DNA of 38,360 bases from Granulicella sp. (lineage in GTDB: Bacteria; Acidobacteriota; Terriglobia; Terriglobales; Acidobacteriaceae), in the NCBI GenBank assembly GCA_003142215.1, contig PLOT01000152.1:1-38360 (forward strand). The letters are read 5' to 3'. Position 1 is the stretch's first letter. Every line of letters starts with the position of its first letter. Positions 25,522 to 36,472 of the stretch are shown in pieces. The notes beneath the pieces are model-generated. The model had not been told where the DNA came from and made no database searches. It was given only the letters and a program-made list of their open reading frames with translations. The translations under genes and the position numbers were made by a program.

Positions 25522-26682
25522 ATGTTCATCGATGAAGCCAAAATTCGCGTCCATGCTGGGGACGGCGGCAACGGCTGCATGGCCTTCCGGCGCGAAAAAT
25601 TCGTTCCCCGGGGCGGTCCCTCGGGCGGCGACGGTGGCCACGGCGGCGACGTTCTGATGTCGTCCTCGCTCTCTCACAACACGCTCATCCACTTCCGCTT
25701 CAACCCCGAGCACAAGGCACAGCGCGGAGGCCACGGCCTCGGCTCCAACATGTCCGGCGCGGCGGGCGAGCATCTGACCCTCGAAGTTCCCCTCGGCACC
25801 CTGCTCTACGACGACGCCACCGGCGAACTGGTCCACGACTTCAGCCGCCCCAACGAGACCATCGTCATCGCGCGCGGCGGACGCGGCGGACGCGGCAACC
25901 AGCACTTTGCCTCCTCCACCCACCAGGCGCCGCGCGAGCACGAACTGGGCCGCGCCGGTGAAGATCGCAGCTACCGCCTCGAACTCCGCCTGCTGGCCGA
26001 TGCCGGCCTGGTAGGCTACCCCAACGTGGGCAAGTCCACGCTGATCTCGCGCCTCTCTTCCGCGCGGCCCAAGATCGCCAACTACCCCTTCACCACGCTC
26101 CAGCCAAACCTCGGCGTCGTCCAGGTTGGCGAGTTTCCCCACACCCAATCCTTCACTGTCGCCGACCTGCCCGGTCTCATCGAAGGAGCGCACCTCGGCG
26201 CGGGGCTGGGAATCCAGTTCCTCAAGCACATCGAGCGCACCTCGGTGCTCGTCCATCTGGTCGATGTCTCCGACTCCAGCTCCGCCGGCGGAGGAAGCGC
26301 CGCGGCGAGCGGGACCGACCGCCCCGACCCGGTCGCAGACTTCAAGGTCATCACCTCCGAGCTTGCCACCTTCGACCCCGCGCTGGCCGCCAAGCCGACA
26401 ATCCTGGTCGCCACCAAGATCGACGTCGCCAATCCCGCCAAGCTCAAGAAGCTGGCTGCCTACGCCAAGCGCCGCAAGCTCCCCTTTTATGCCATCTCCG
26501 CGGTCACCGGCGAGGGCATCGAGCCGCTCAAGTACGCCATCAGCGAGATGGTCGCCGCCCATCGCCCCGCCCCCATCGACCTTGGCGAACCAAACTCGTC
26601 AACCACTGTCTCCGGCAAGCCTTTCAAGCACAAGCCCGCCTACCCGCCGCCAGCTCCACACGCCCGAGGCCGCGCCCGATAA
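25522..26682 (+). CDS. obgE: GTPase Obg/CgtA
   Basis: [59 protein letters not shown]. Confidence 0.97.
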   Translation: MFIDEAKIRVHAGDGGNGCMAFRREKFVPRGGPSGGDGGHGGDVLMSSSLSHNTLIHFRFNPEHKAQRGGHGLGSNMSGAAGEHLTLEVPLGTLLYDDATGELVHDFSRPNETIVIARGGRGGRGNQHFASSTHQAPREHELGRAGEDRSYRLELRLLADAGLVGYPNVGKSTLISRLSSARPKIANYPFTTLQPNLGVVQVGEFPHTQSFTVADLPGLIEGAHLGAGLGIQFLKHIERTSVLVHLVDVSDSSSAGGGSAAASGTDRPDPVADFKVITSELATFDPALAAKPTILVATKIDVANPAKLKKLAAYAKRRKLPFYAISAVTGEGIEPLKYAISEMVAAHRPAPIDLGEPNSSTTVSGKPFKHKPAYPPPAPHARGRAR

Positions 26683-26809
26683 CTCGCCCTTCCCGTCTAC
26701 ATCTGCTCATCCTGTCGAATCTTTCTATAGACTTGGTAGTGCGCTGCATTTCTAAGCCACACCGGCAAGCGGCGCGGCGTCAGCGTCACCATTTTTTTGA
26801 GGATTTCCC

Positions 26810-27412
26810 ATGAAGCTTTGCTCCATCGCCGCAGTCGCCGTTCTCGCTCTCGCGACCGTCGCGGCCCACGCCCAAAGTCAGGGTAACGTCGGCCTCTACT
26901 TCAACCCCGTCGCCATTCGCGTCAGCAACTCCAACGCCGACGCCGGCCCATACGCCTTCCTCGGCCAGAACTCGACCTCCCAGGTCTTCTACGGATACGG
27001 CTTCGGCGGCTACTACGACTTCCTGCACTCTCAGTCCGGCAAGCTCTCCGCCGGATTCGACATCCGCGAGTCCGACCTGCACGCCAACAACGCTATGCTG
27101 CGCAGCTTCCTGGCGGGCGCGCGCGTCTCCGCCAAACCCTTCTCGCGCCCCTTCAAGCCCTACGCCCAGATCTCCCTCGGCCTGGGAACCACCAAGGCGC
27201 CATCCAGCACCATCCACATCAGCAAGTTCGATTACACCCTCTACGCAGGCGTCGATTACACCCTCCAGAAGCACATCGACTTCCGCGTGGTCGAGATCGG
27301 ATACGGCTCCCTGACTACCATCAGCAGCGCCGATGTCGGCGGCGGCAATACCCTCTACGTCCCCGCCTCCAACCAGGTCAGCTTCAGCTCCGGCCTCGTC
27401 TTCCGCTTCTAA
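26810..27412 (+). CDS. Small outer-membrane beta-barrel protein
   Basis: Signal peptide MKLCSIAAVAVLALATVAAHAQ; beta-strand pattern; terminal SSGLVFRF. Confidence 0.7.
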   Translation: MKLCSIAAVAVLALATVAAHAQSQGNVGLYFNPVAIRVSNSNADAGPYAFLGQNSTSQVFYGYGFGGYYDFLHSQSGKLSAGFDIRESDLHANNAMLRSFLAGARVSAKPFSRPFKPYAQISLGLGTTKAPSSTIHISKFDYTLYAGVDYTLQKHIDFRVVEIGYGSLTTISSADVGGGNTLYVPASNQVSFSSGLVFRF

Positions 27413-27567
27413 GCCCTCCCGCCTTTCGCCTCCGGAGGCCCCGGCCGCCGGGCTGGAAGCCTCCCCTCCGGCCCGGAAATCTCCCCGCTATAAAAAATTG
27501 CTGACATTGGCGTTCCATTTCTATATGCTCATCGGTGCGCTAATAACTCCTCGCAAAAGGAACACCA

Positions 27568-28200
27568 ATGAAACTGCGATCCATAGCTCTTGTTCTCACC
27601 ATTGCCCTTGCATCTGCCATTGCCCACGCACAAACTGGAGTTTATGTCACCGCCGACACCCAGCAGTTCAACCAGATGGGAGTCAACTCCCATCCGGCTC
27701 CGGGCGGACAAACGGACCGTCCGTTGCTCATTGGGACCGCTTATGGTGTTTACTATGACGTGACCCGCCTGCCCCACATCGGCAAGCTCAGGACCGGCCC
27801 CATCGTTCTAGGCATCGATGGTCGCGGAGACACCTTCCGCCTGAATGCGGACTATGGCCCCTCCGGCCAGTTCGACCGGCAGGACGGCATCTTCAGCATC
27901 CGCCTTGCTACAAAGAAGCCGCTCATGATGAAGACCACTCCCTACCTCCAGGCTGGCTTCGGCATCGGCCACACCAGAATCCCGTCCCGCACCACATACA
28001 ACAACAACTTCATCTATCAGGCCAGCCTCGGTGCCGATCACAAGCTCAGCCGCAGGCTGGACTGGCGCGTGTTCGAGATTAGCGCAGGCGTCCTGGCCAA
28101 GTATCCCACCGGCTATTATTCCTACAACGGCGGCGCTGGCGCGAACCAGAGCAACTACCTGCTCACCTTCGGCACGGGCCTCGTCTTCCGCTCGCGCTAA
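27568..28200 (+). CDS. Small outer-membrane beta-barrel protein, paralogue of the preceding gene
   Basis: Signal peptide MKLRSIALVLTIALASAIAHAQ; terminal GTGLVFRSR; DWRVFEISAG parallels DFRVVEIGYG. Confidence 0.7.
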   Translation: MKLRSIALVLTIALASAIAHAQTGVYVTADTQQFNQMGVNSHPAPGGQTDRPLLIGTAYGVYYDVTRLPHIGKLRTGPIVLGIDGRGDTFRLNADYGPSGQFDRQDGIFSIRLATKKPLMMKTTPYLQAGFGIGHTRIPSRTTYNNNFIYQASLGADHKLSRRLDWRVFEISAGVLAKYPTGYYSYNGGAGANQSNYLLTFGTGLVFRSR

Positions 28201-28225
28201 TCCGGCGCTGCAAGTGTGAATCGCC

Positions 28226-28258
28226 CCACCCCTTCAGAATACTGTCCTGAAGGGGTGG
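28226..28258 (+). terminator. Hairpin CCACCCCTTCAG-loop-CTGAAGGGGTGG
   Basis: Perfect 12-bp stem between the beta-barrel gene and nadD. Confidence 0.7.
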
Positions 28259-28360
28259 CGTGTTTATGGCGACCGAAAGCCCTTCCTCTTCGCGGCCCAT
28301 CGCTTGCTCACTCACTCCACTCCCCATTCCTCCATCGTGAAAATGCTCTAGCATGACAGA

Positions 28361-29002
28361 ATGCGCGTAGCCTTCTTCGGTGGCACATTCGACCCCATCC
28401 ATCGCGGCCATCTGGGCCTGGCCTCCGCCGCGTCTGTCGCCTTCGCGCTCGACCGCGTCCTCTTCGCTCCCGTAGGCCAACAGCCCCTCAAATCCGCGCC
28501 CTCCATCGCCAGCTTTGCCGACCGCCTCGCCATGGCCACGCTCGCCTGCAATCCAGAACCACCTGCAACCGGCAACCTGCAACCTGCAACCTGCCCACGC
28601 TTCGCCGTCTCCACCCTCGACGCTCCACGCGCCGACGGCACCCCAAACTACACCGTAGACTCCCTCGCCGCGCTCGCCCGCGAGCTTCCCACCGCATCCC
28701 TCTACGTCCTCACCGGCGCAGACAGCTTCCTCACTCTCCGCCGCTGGCGTTCTCCCTGCCGCCTGCTCGCGCTGGCCGAGTGGATCGTCGTCAGCCGGCC
28801 CGACTTCCCCCTCAGCGAGGCCCAGATCGCGCCGCTCGACCTCACCCCCGCCCAGCGCGCCCGCGTCCACCTCCTCACCACCCTCAACGAGGAGGTCTCC
28901 GCCACCAACCTCCGCCGCCGCCTCCAGGCCGGAGACCCCTGCCCCGGCCTGCTCCCGCCCGCCGTCGCCGCCTACATCCTCTCCCACCACCTCTACCGCT
29001 GA
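28361..29002 (+). CDS. nadD: Nicotinate-nucleotide adenylyltransferase
   Basis: MRVAFFGGTFDPIHRGHLGLA; VSATNLRRRL (ISST.iR-like). Confidence 0.93.
   Translation: MRVAFFGGTFDPIHRGHLGLASAASVAFALDRVLFAPVGQQPLKSAPSIASFADRLAMATLACNPEPPATGNLQPATCPRFAVSTLDAPRADGTPNYTVDSLAALARELPTASLYVLTGADSFLTLRRWRSPCRLLALAEWIVVSRPDFPLSEAQIAPLDLTPAQRARVHLLTTLNEEVSATNLRRRLQAGDPCPGLLPPAVAAYILSHHLYR
28562..28594 (+). repeat. Heptanucleotide tandem repeat (CCTGCAA)n inside nadD
   Basis: CCTGCAA CCGGCAA CCTGCAA CCTGCAA CCTGC. Confidence 0.9.
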
Positions 29003-29011
29003 ATCCCGCCG

Positions 29012-30580
29012 ATGCTAGACTCAACCGGTATGGCGATCCGCTCCGATGGCGATGGCAGGCAGGGGACCCTGGCCGGTCTGTGGCTCGCACCCACGCGCAA
29101 GCGCGCCCCCCAGCCGCCTGCCCCGCCGGAAGCCTCCCTCGAACCTCGAACCCTGGACCTCGAACCTTCCCCTGGCACCGCCAGCGCTCCCTGGAGCGTC
29201 CGCGACCTGGTCACCGACCTCCGCCAGCACGTCGAGGCCGACTACGCCGACCTCTGGGTCGTGGGCGAGATCTCGAACTGCCGCGCCGCCCCCTCCGGCC
29301 ACGTCTATTTCACGCTAAAAGACGGCGAGGCGCAGCTTCCCGTCGTCCTCTTCCGCCGACAGGCCCAACTCCTCCGCTTCCACCCGCAGGACGGCCTCGC
29401 CGTTCTCGTCCGCGGCCGAGTCTCCGTCTACGAGTCGCGCGGCCAGCTCCAGCTCATCGCCGAAACCCTCGAGCCACGCGGTGCCGGCGCCCTCCAACTC
29501 GCCTTCACCCAGCTCAAGGGCCGCCTCCTCGCCGAGGGCCTCTTCGATGCCGCACGCAAGCGCCCCTTGCCCGCCTTTCCGCGCACCCTCGGCGTCATCA
29601 CCTCCACCAGCGGCGCAGTCCTCCACGACATCGTCAAGATCGTTCGCCGCCGCCACGCCCGCCTCAACCTGCTCGTCTATCCCGCTACCGTGCAAGGCCC
29701 CGAATGCGCCGCCTCGGTCGCCGCGGGAATCCGCTGGTTCAATCAGAGCCAGCCCAATCAGAGTCAGCCCAACAAGCTCTCCGCCCAGGTCGATCTCATC
29801 CTCATCGCGCGCGGCGGAGGCTCGCTGGAAGACCTCGCCGGTTTCAACGATGAAGCTCTCGCTCGCGCCATCGCCGCCTCTGAATTGCCGGTTGTTTCGG
29901 CCATCGGCCACGAGACCGACTTCACCATCGCGGACTTCGTCGCCGACCTGCGCGCCGCCACGCCCTCGGCCGCCGCCGAACTCATCACAGCAGCCCAGCA
30001 CCGCATCGAGGAGCGCGTCGAACTGCTCGCCGCCCGCGTCCGCCGAGCCATCCGCTACCAGTTCATGCTGGCCCGCCAGCGCCTCACCGCGCTCTCCGCC
30101 GCGCAGATGCAGAACCGGCTGCAGGCCCTCATCGGCCGCCGCGCTCAGCGCCTGGACGACCTCCGCCACCGGCAGCAGGCCGCCGCCAACCGCCGCCTGC
30201 GCGATCTCTCCAGCCGGTTCACGGCCCTCTCCACGCGCATCCAGAGCCAGAACCCAGCCGTCCGCCTCGCCCTCGCCCGCCGCCGCCTCGAGGCCGCCAC
30301 TCAGTCCCTCCGCCGCCTCGCCCGCTCCACCATCGCCGCCCGCGCATCCCGCCTCGACCGCGCCCGCGCCAGCCTCGACGCCCTCTCGCCGCTCGCCGTC
30401 CTCAGCCGCGGCTATGCCCTGGTCTACATCGAAAACGGGCTCGAAAACGGGATCGAAAACGGCGTCTCACCAGGAACCCTCCTGCGCAACGCCGCCGATG
30501 CCCACCCCGGCCAGACCATCCGCGCCCGCGTCGCCCTAGGCTCCGTCTCCGCCGAGGTCAAGTCCACCAACTCCGCCTGA
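29012..30580 (+). CDS. xseA: Exodeoxyribonuclease VII large subunit
   Basis: VVGEISNCRAAPSGHVYFTLKDGEAQLPVVLFR; RGGGSLEDLAGFNDE; GHETDFTIADFVADLRAATPSAAAE. Confidence 0.95.
   Translation: MLDSTGMAIRSDGDGRQGTLAGLWLAPTRKRAPQPPAPPEASLEPRTLDLEPSPGTASAPWSVRDLVTDLRQHVEADYADLWVVGEISNCRAAPSGHVYFTLKDGEAQLPVVLFRRQAQLLRFHPQDGLAVLVRGRVSVYESRGQLQLIAETLEPRGAGALQLAFTQLKGRLLAEGLFDAARKRPLPAFPRTLGVITSTSGAVLHDIVKIVRRRHARLNLLVYPATVQGPECAASVAAGIRWFNQSQPNQSQPNKLSAQVDLILIARGGGSLEDLAGFNDEALARAIAASELPVVSAIGHETDFTIADFVADLRAATPSAAAELITAAQHRIEERVELLAARVRRAIRYQFMLARQRLTALSAAQMQNRLQALIGRRAQRLDDLRHRQQAAANRRLRDLSSRFTALSTRIQSQNPAVRLALARRRLEAATQSLRRLARSTIAARASRLDRARASLDALSPLAVLSRGYALVYIENGLENGIENGVSPGTLLRNAADAHPGQTIRARVALGSVSAEVKSTNSA
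29137..29171 (+). repeat. Degenerate heptanucleotide repeat (CCTCGAA)n in the xseA N-terminal extension
   Basis: CCTCGAA CCTCGAA CCCTGGA CCTCGAA CCTTCCC. Confidence 0.85.
29740..29769 (+). repeat. 15-bp tandem repeat CAATCAGAG(C/T)CAGCC in xseA
   Basis: Two copies differing at one base; encodes NQSQPNQSQP. Confidence 0.9.
30428..30466 (+). repeat. 12-bp tandem repeat (GAAAACGGGNTC)x3 in xseA
   Basis: Encodes IENGLENGIENGV. Confidence 0.9.
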
Positions 30581-30621
30581 CCCCCGCCCTTGCCCGTTCT
30601 CGCCGTCGCCTTTTTTACGTC

Positions 30622-30684
30622 GTCATCCTGAGCGAGGCTGCACACGGCCACATCGTGTGCGGTCGAGTCGAAGGACCCCGACGA
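30622..30684. repeat. Intergenic repeat-like element GTCATCCTGAGCGAGG...GAGTCGAAGGACCCC with internal GCACACG/CGTGTGC hairpin
   Basis: Motif pair read directly; similar GTCATCCTGAGCGA..TCGAAGGA elements are familiar dispersed repeats in bacterial genomes. Confidence 0.55.
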
Positions 30685-30719
30685 AGCTGGCCCCGCCACA
30701 ACCGCCCGTGCGGCCAGCA

Positions 30720-32324
<1,605 letters not shown>

Positions 32325-32698
32325 TCATTTGGGGCCCCCAGACTTCCGCATGGCGTCCAATTCCCGGCGCTGCCGAAGATGTGGCCGGTTTCCTCGACCA
32401 CTTGAAGCCGCTGGAGCGAGGATTGCCTGGCAGGGCACCATCGTCGCGCGCGATAGCATCGACGCAGAACTTCCAATTGAGGAGTCCTTTTGGACGGCCC
32501 GCTCGTCTCCAACGTGTATCCCTCATCCGTTGCAGTAGTGCCGGCTCGCTCCACCGATCGGCGATGGTGCATTGCCTGCGCGGGACGGGGATTTCGCCGC
32601 CGAAAAAGGTCCGGCAAGATAGAAAATCGCCGCCGCCAGCGCTTGTGCGGAGATGTTTTGCGGTGAGATAGTGGTGTGCGTTCTAGCGAGGTCACTCC

Positions 32699-34504
32699 GT
32701 GGTGCGGTCTCAATCAATCGGTCTCTTGCTCTCTCTCGCGCTGGCAATTCCTGCTGCCAGCCAGGTTTCTGCCCGGACTCCCAACCAGAATCCGGCGCCG
32801 GGTCCAGCCGGGCCTCGCGCGCAGGGTCGCGCGCCGGCTCCCGCGGCCCAACCTGGTCTGCCCGCGCCGACGGAGCGCATAGGAGGCCGTCCGATCCACA
32901 ATGAGGCCGAGCGCGCCGCGCGGTGGAAGGTGGTTGCGATGCCGTACTCGCGGGCCGGACTGACGCCCGCCGAGCAGCAGATGATCGCCAAGCTCGCCGA
33001 CGCGTGCCACCTGATGGATGAGATATATCTGCGCCAGAGCGACCTGGGCGGCTGGGCGCTCTTCCACACGACGCAGAACGCCGACCTGTACCGACTGTTC
33101 TCGATCAATGGGAGCCGGTGGGACCTGGTCGACCGCAACTCCCCGGTCATCGGCGAAGAACCGCTGGTGCCGGGCCACGAGCTTTATCCGTTCGGGACCA
33201 CCAGCGCTGTGATTGAGCAATACGCCGCGGTGCATCCGGATCAGAAGGCTGCTCTCTACAGCCCGTGGACGGTGGTCCGGTCGGCGCCGCTTGACCTTGC
33301 GCCCGCTTTGAGCCAGCCGGTGGCAAGCGTTGCCGGCCATCTCTTCACCTATCCCTATCACGAGGCTTATGCGGAGTGGGTGAAGCCGATTGCCGCCGAT
33401 CTGCGGGCGGCGGCGAAGCTCTCGCCCGATCCGGCCTTCGCGCATTTTCTGAATCTGCGTGCCCAGGCCCTGCTCACCGACGATTACTACGCCAGCGATG
33501 TTGCATGGCTCGACCTGAAGGACCCGAAGATCGATCTGATCTTTGCGCCGTATGAGACGTATCTCGATGGCGTCCTCGGGGTGAAAACCTCGTATGGCGG
33601 GGCGATCCTGGTCCGCAATGAGGCGGAGAGCCGTAAGCTGGCGATCTATCGGCAGCACGAGGCTGCAATGCAGCAGGCGCTGCCGATCCCTGCGGAGGAT
33701 AGGCCTTCGAAGCAGGGTCAGGCAACGCCGATGGAGGTCGTCAACGCTCCATTGCGAGCCGGTGACCTGCACTATGGATACCAGGCTGTCGCGGACAATC
33801 TGCCCAACGATCCGCGCATCCACGCCGAGAAGGGGTCGAAAAAAATCTTCTTCAAGAACTTCATGGACGCGCGGGTGGAATATGTGATTCTTCCGGTCGC
33901 GCAGAAGATGTTGACGCCGGCCGAGACCAAAGACGTAAGCAGCGAAGGCTATATGACGGGCACGATTCTGCATGAGATCTCGCACGGGCTTGGACCTGCG
34001 TATGCGCATGTGGATGGGAAGCAGGTCACGATCAATGAGGCGATCGGGCCGGCGTACAGCGGGTTGGAGGAAGCTAAAGCCGACACGACGGGCATCTACC
34101 TTGCCAAGTGGCTGGTGGACCAGAAGCTGCTGCCGCCGACCGAACTCAACGGCATCTACGCATCGTACGTCGCGGGGATCTTTCGCACGCTCCGTTTCGG
34201 CACGGGCGAGGCGCACGGGCGCGCGGAGATGATGGAGTTCAACTACCTGCTCGAACATGGCGCGCTTGCGCAGGGGGCCGATGGCAAGTACGCCATCGAC
34301 TACGCTGCGATGGCCGCGGCGGTCGGGTCGCTCGCTCAGCAACTGCTCACGTTCGAGGCCCATGGCGACCGCGCCGGGGTTGAGGCGTGGTTCGCCAAGT
34401 ACGACGTCATGCCGCCGGCGCTGACCCGCGCTCTCGGATCGACCTCCGGCATTCCCGTCGATATCACACCCGAATTCGAACTCGCCCGCGGGGTGCGCCC
34501 ATGA
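32699..34504 (+). CDS. Secreted DPP-III/M49-like zinc metallopeptidase family protein
   Basis: N-terminal signal peptide; GTILHEISHGLGPAYA zinc motif; GLEEAKADTTGIY second motif. Confidence 0.7.
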   Translation: MVRSQSIGLLLSLALAIPAASQVSARTPNQNPAPGPAGPRAQGRAPAPAAQPGLPAPTERIGGRPIHNEAERAARWKVVAMPYSRAGLTPAEQQMIAKLADACHLMDEIYLRQSDLGGWALFHTTQNADLYRLFSINGSRWDLVDRNSPVIGEEPLVPGHELYPFGTTSAVIEQYAAVHPDQKAALYSPWTVVRSAPLDLAPALSQPVASVAGHLFTYPYHEAYAEWVKPIAADLRAAAKLSPDPAFAHFLNLRAQALLTDDYYASDVAWLDLKDPKIDLIFAPYETYLDGVLGVKTSYGGAILVRNEAESRKLAIYRQHEAAMQQALPIPAEDRPSKQGQATPMEVVNAPLRAGDLHYGYQAVADNLPNDPRIHAEKGSKKIFFKNFMDARVEYVILPVAQKMLTPAETKDVSSEGYMTGTILHEISHGLGPAYAHVDGKQVTINEAIGPAYSGLEEAKADTTGIYLAKWLVDQKLLPPTELNGIYASYVAGIFRTLRFGTGEAHGRAEMMEFNYLLEHGALAQGADGKYAIDYAAMAAAVGSLAQQLLTFEAHGDRAGVEAWFAKYDVMPPALTRALGSTSGIPVDITPEFELARGVRP

Positions 34505-36258
34505 AATACATTCTCGTCAGTCTGCTCGCTGTCTCTACCGCCTTCGCCGCCATCCCTGCTCCTGGCCAGCAGAAGCTCACGCTGCATCATCATGATGCTG
34601 CGCACCAGCCTCCTGGCACCATTGTGATTCCGGCATCGGATTTCTTCGTGGACTTTCCCGAAGGCGATACCAGCGGCGGCGGCGGCGGCGGACGCCGTGG
34701 TGCTGCCACTGTGTGGGAATTCAATAACTCCTCGCTGACCCTGGCGGTCGCAGGCGACGCCGCCGCGAAGATTCCGGTCAAGGAGGGTGGCGCCTATCAC
34801 CTGTTTGTGCGTGGCAGCGGCACGGCCGCGAGTTCGTTCCACGTCGCCATCGACGGCAAGCAGGATCCCACCAGCTTTGGTCAGGGAGCCATGCAACTAC
34901 AGCGTGGTGGCGACTTCACGCTGAAGCCGGGGACGGTCGAGATCAAACTCACTTCGATACAGCCTCGGCCAATATTTAACGTGCTGGTTCTAACCAAAAA
35001 TGCAAACTTCACGGAAGACGACCTGAAACCGCTGGAGTTGCCGGCCGAGGTGAAGCTGCTGCATGAGTACACGATTGCGCCGTCCAATATCGTCAAATTC
35101 GGCGATGTCGATGGGTCTGGAAAATACGCGATCCTGGATATCACCAACAACTACTCCACCATCATGTATGCCAACGATGGCCACGTTCTATGGCGCTGGG
35201 ATGCGCCGCCAACGACCCAGGGCGACCCGCGTGGCAACGAAGCGGCGGGAGTTCTCTGGGACTTTCATCACACCGGCCGCGATGAACTGGCGCACTGGCG
35301 CGAGACTCCCGACGGCAAGGAGTGGCTGGTGCTGGCCGATGGGCGCACTGGCGACATCATCAAGAAGGTGCCCTGGCCCGCGCCGCCGTTGCCGCATGTG
35401 GATAACAACTACCGCATGGCGGTGGCGAAGTTTCACAAGGATTCGGACGGGCCGGACACGCTGCTGGTGCTGGTCGATACCGGCGGTTATATCTCATTGA
35501 CGGCCTACGACAAGGACCTCAATCAGCTATGGCAGCACGCTGAACACCGCTTGAAAGATTACTTCGGCCACTACATCTATCCCTGGGACGTCAATGGCGA
35601 TGGCATCGACGAGGTCGTCATCAGCCACCTCTGCCTGGACGCGCAGGGCAATGAAGTCTGGAACAACGCCAAGTACTTCGAGGACAATCACGACCACATG
35701 GACGCGATGGAGTTCTTCGACATGAATGGCGACGGCAAGCCGGAGCTTCTGATCGGCCAGTCGGACGCGGGGACGCTGGAGTACAACGCGCAGAACGGGA
35801 AGATGATCTGGCAGAACAACTCCGACCACTCGCAGCAGGTGACGGCAGGCTACATCCTGGGCGATTCCAAGACGCCCCAGGTGGTCACCAATGGAAGGAC
35901 CTACGTGAACGGCCTCAGCGCGCAACTTTACTGGTTCGACAATCAAGGTCGGCTGCTTGAAACGTGGCCGGCGCATCCCCTGGGCGGGAACCCGAACTTT
36001 GTGCGCGGCGACTGGTTTGGGACGGGCAAGCGGACATATTTCTGGTACCGGTTCAAACTGGAGCCGGATGGCAACGCGACCCTCTACTTCAAGGGGGAGG
36101 CGTACCACATGTTCGACTTCGAGCACACCGGGGCCGACCAGGTGATCACGCTGGACGGCCCGACGCTGCGTGTCTATGGGTACGCCAACATCACCCCGCA
36201 CCCAAAGCCGTGCGATGCCGAGTGCCGTAAACTCATCGCCAACCATACGCATTACTAG
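34501..36258 (+). CDS. Secreted beta-propeller/FG-GAP-like protein (rhamnogalacturonan-lyase-like fold suggested)
   Basis: Signal peptide MKYILVSLLAVSTAFAAIPAPGQ; repeated GDVDGSGKYAILDI, WDVNGDGIDEVVIS, FDMNGDGKPELLIG calcium-loop-like motifs; overlaps the upstream gene by 4 nt. Confidence 0.7.
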   Translation: MKYILVSLLAVSTAFAAIPAPGQQKLTLHHHDAAHQPPGTIVIPASDFFVDFPEGDTSGGGGGGRRGAATVWEFNNSSLTLAVAGDAAAKIPVKEGGAYHLFVRGSGTAASSFHVAIDGKQDPTSFGQGAMQLQRGGDFTLKPGTVEIKLTSIQPRPIFNVLVLTKNANFTEDDLKPLELPAEVKLLHEYTIAPSNIVKFGDVDGSGKYAILDITNNYSTIMYANDGHVLWRWDAPPTTQGDPRGNEAAGVLWDFHHTGRDELAHWRETPDGKEWLVLADGRTGDIIKKVPWPAPPLPHVDNNYRMAVAKFHKDSDGPDTLLVLVDTGGYISLTAYDKDLNQLWQHAEHRLKDYFGHYIYPWDVNGDGIDEVVISHLCLDAQGNEVWNNAKYFEDNHDHMDAMEFFDMNGDGKPELLIGQSDAGTLEYNAQNGKMIWQNNSDHSQQVTAGYILGDSKTPQVVTNGRTYVNGLSAQLYWFDNQGRLLETWPAHPLGGNPNFVRGDWFGTGKRTYFWYRFKLEPDGNATLYFKGEAYHMFDFEHTGADQVITLDGPTLRVYGYANITPHPKPCDAECRKLIANHTHY

Positions 36259-36464
36259 GGCCGAATCATGGGACTGCTGGCCGGTGCGTCGAGGACAAAG
36301 ACAGTACCATCGCCACCAATCGGCAGACGAATGCCTGGAGCAACTTTGGTTGGCTTGGGGGTCTGCGCGTTGCACTGAATCATGCCGAATAGAGCGATGA
36401 CTGCAAAGAATGTTTGTGTATGTATGGTGAGAGAAATATCGCAAGCCATCGAATTGCAAAGCAT
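36255..36464 (-). CDS. Putative small secreted protein of about 64-69 aa
   Basis: MACDISLTIHTQTFFAVIALFGMIQCNAQTPKPTKVAPGIRLPIGGDGTVFVLDAPASSPMIRP*; signal-peptide-like N-terminus. Confidence 0.35.
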   Translation of the reverse strand: MLCNSMACDISLTIHTQTFFAVIALFGMIQCNAQTPKPTKVAPGIRLPIGGDGTVFVLDAPASSPMIRP

Positions 36465-36472
36465 TTTTGCAG

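Noticed and set aside
25483-26562. 359-aa minus-strand ORF opposite obgE
   Set aside because: Antisense shadow of obgE.
32714-34363. 549-aa minus-strand ORF opposite the M49-like peptidase gene
   Set aside because: Antisense shadow; the plus strand has a signal peptide and zinc-binding motifs.
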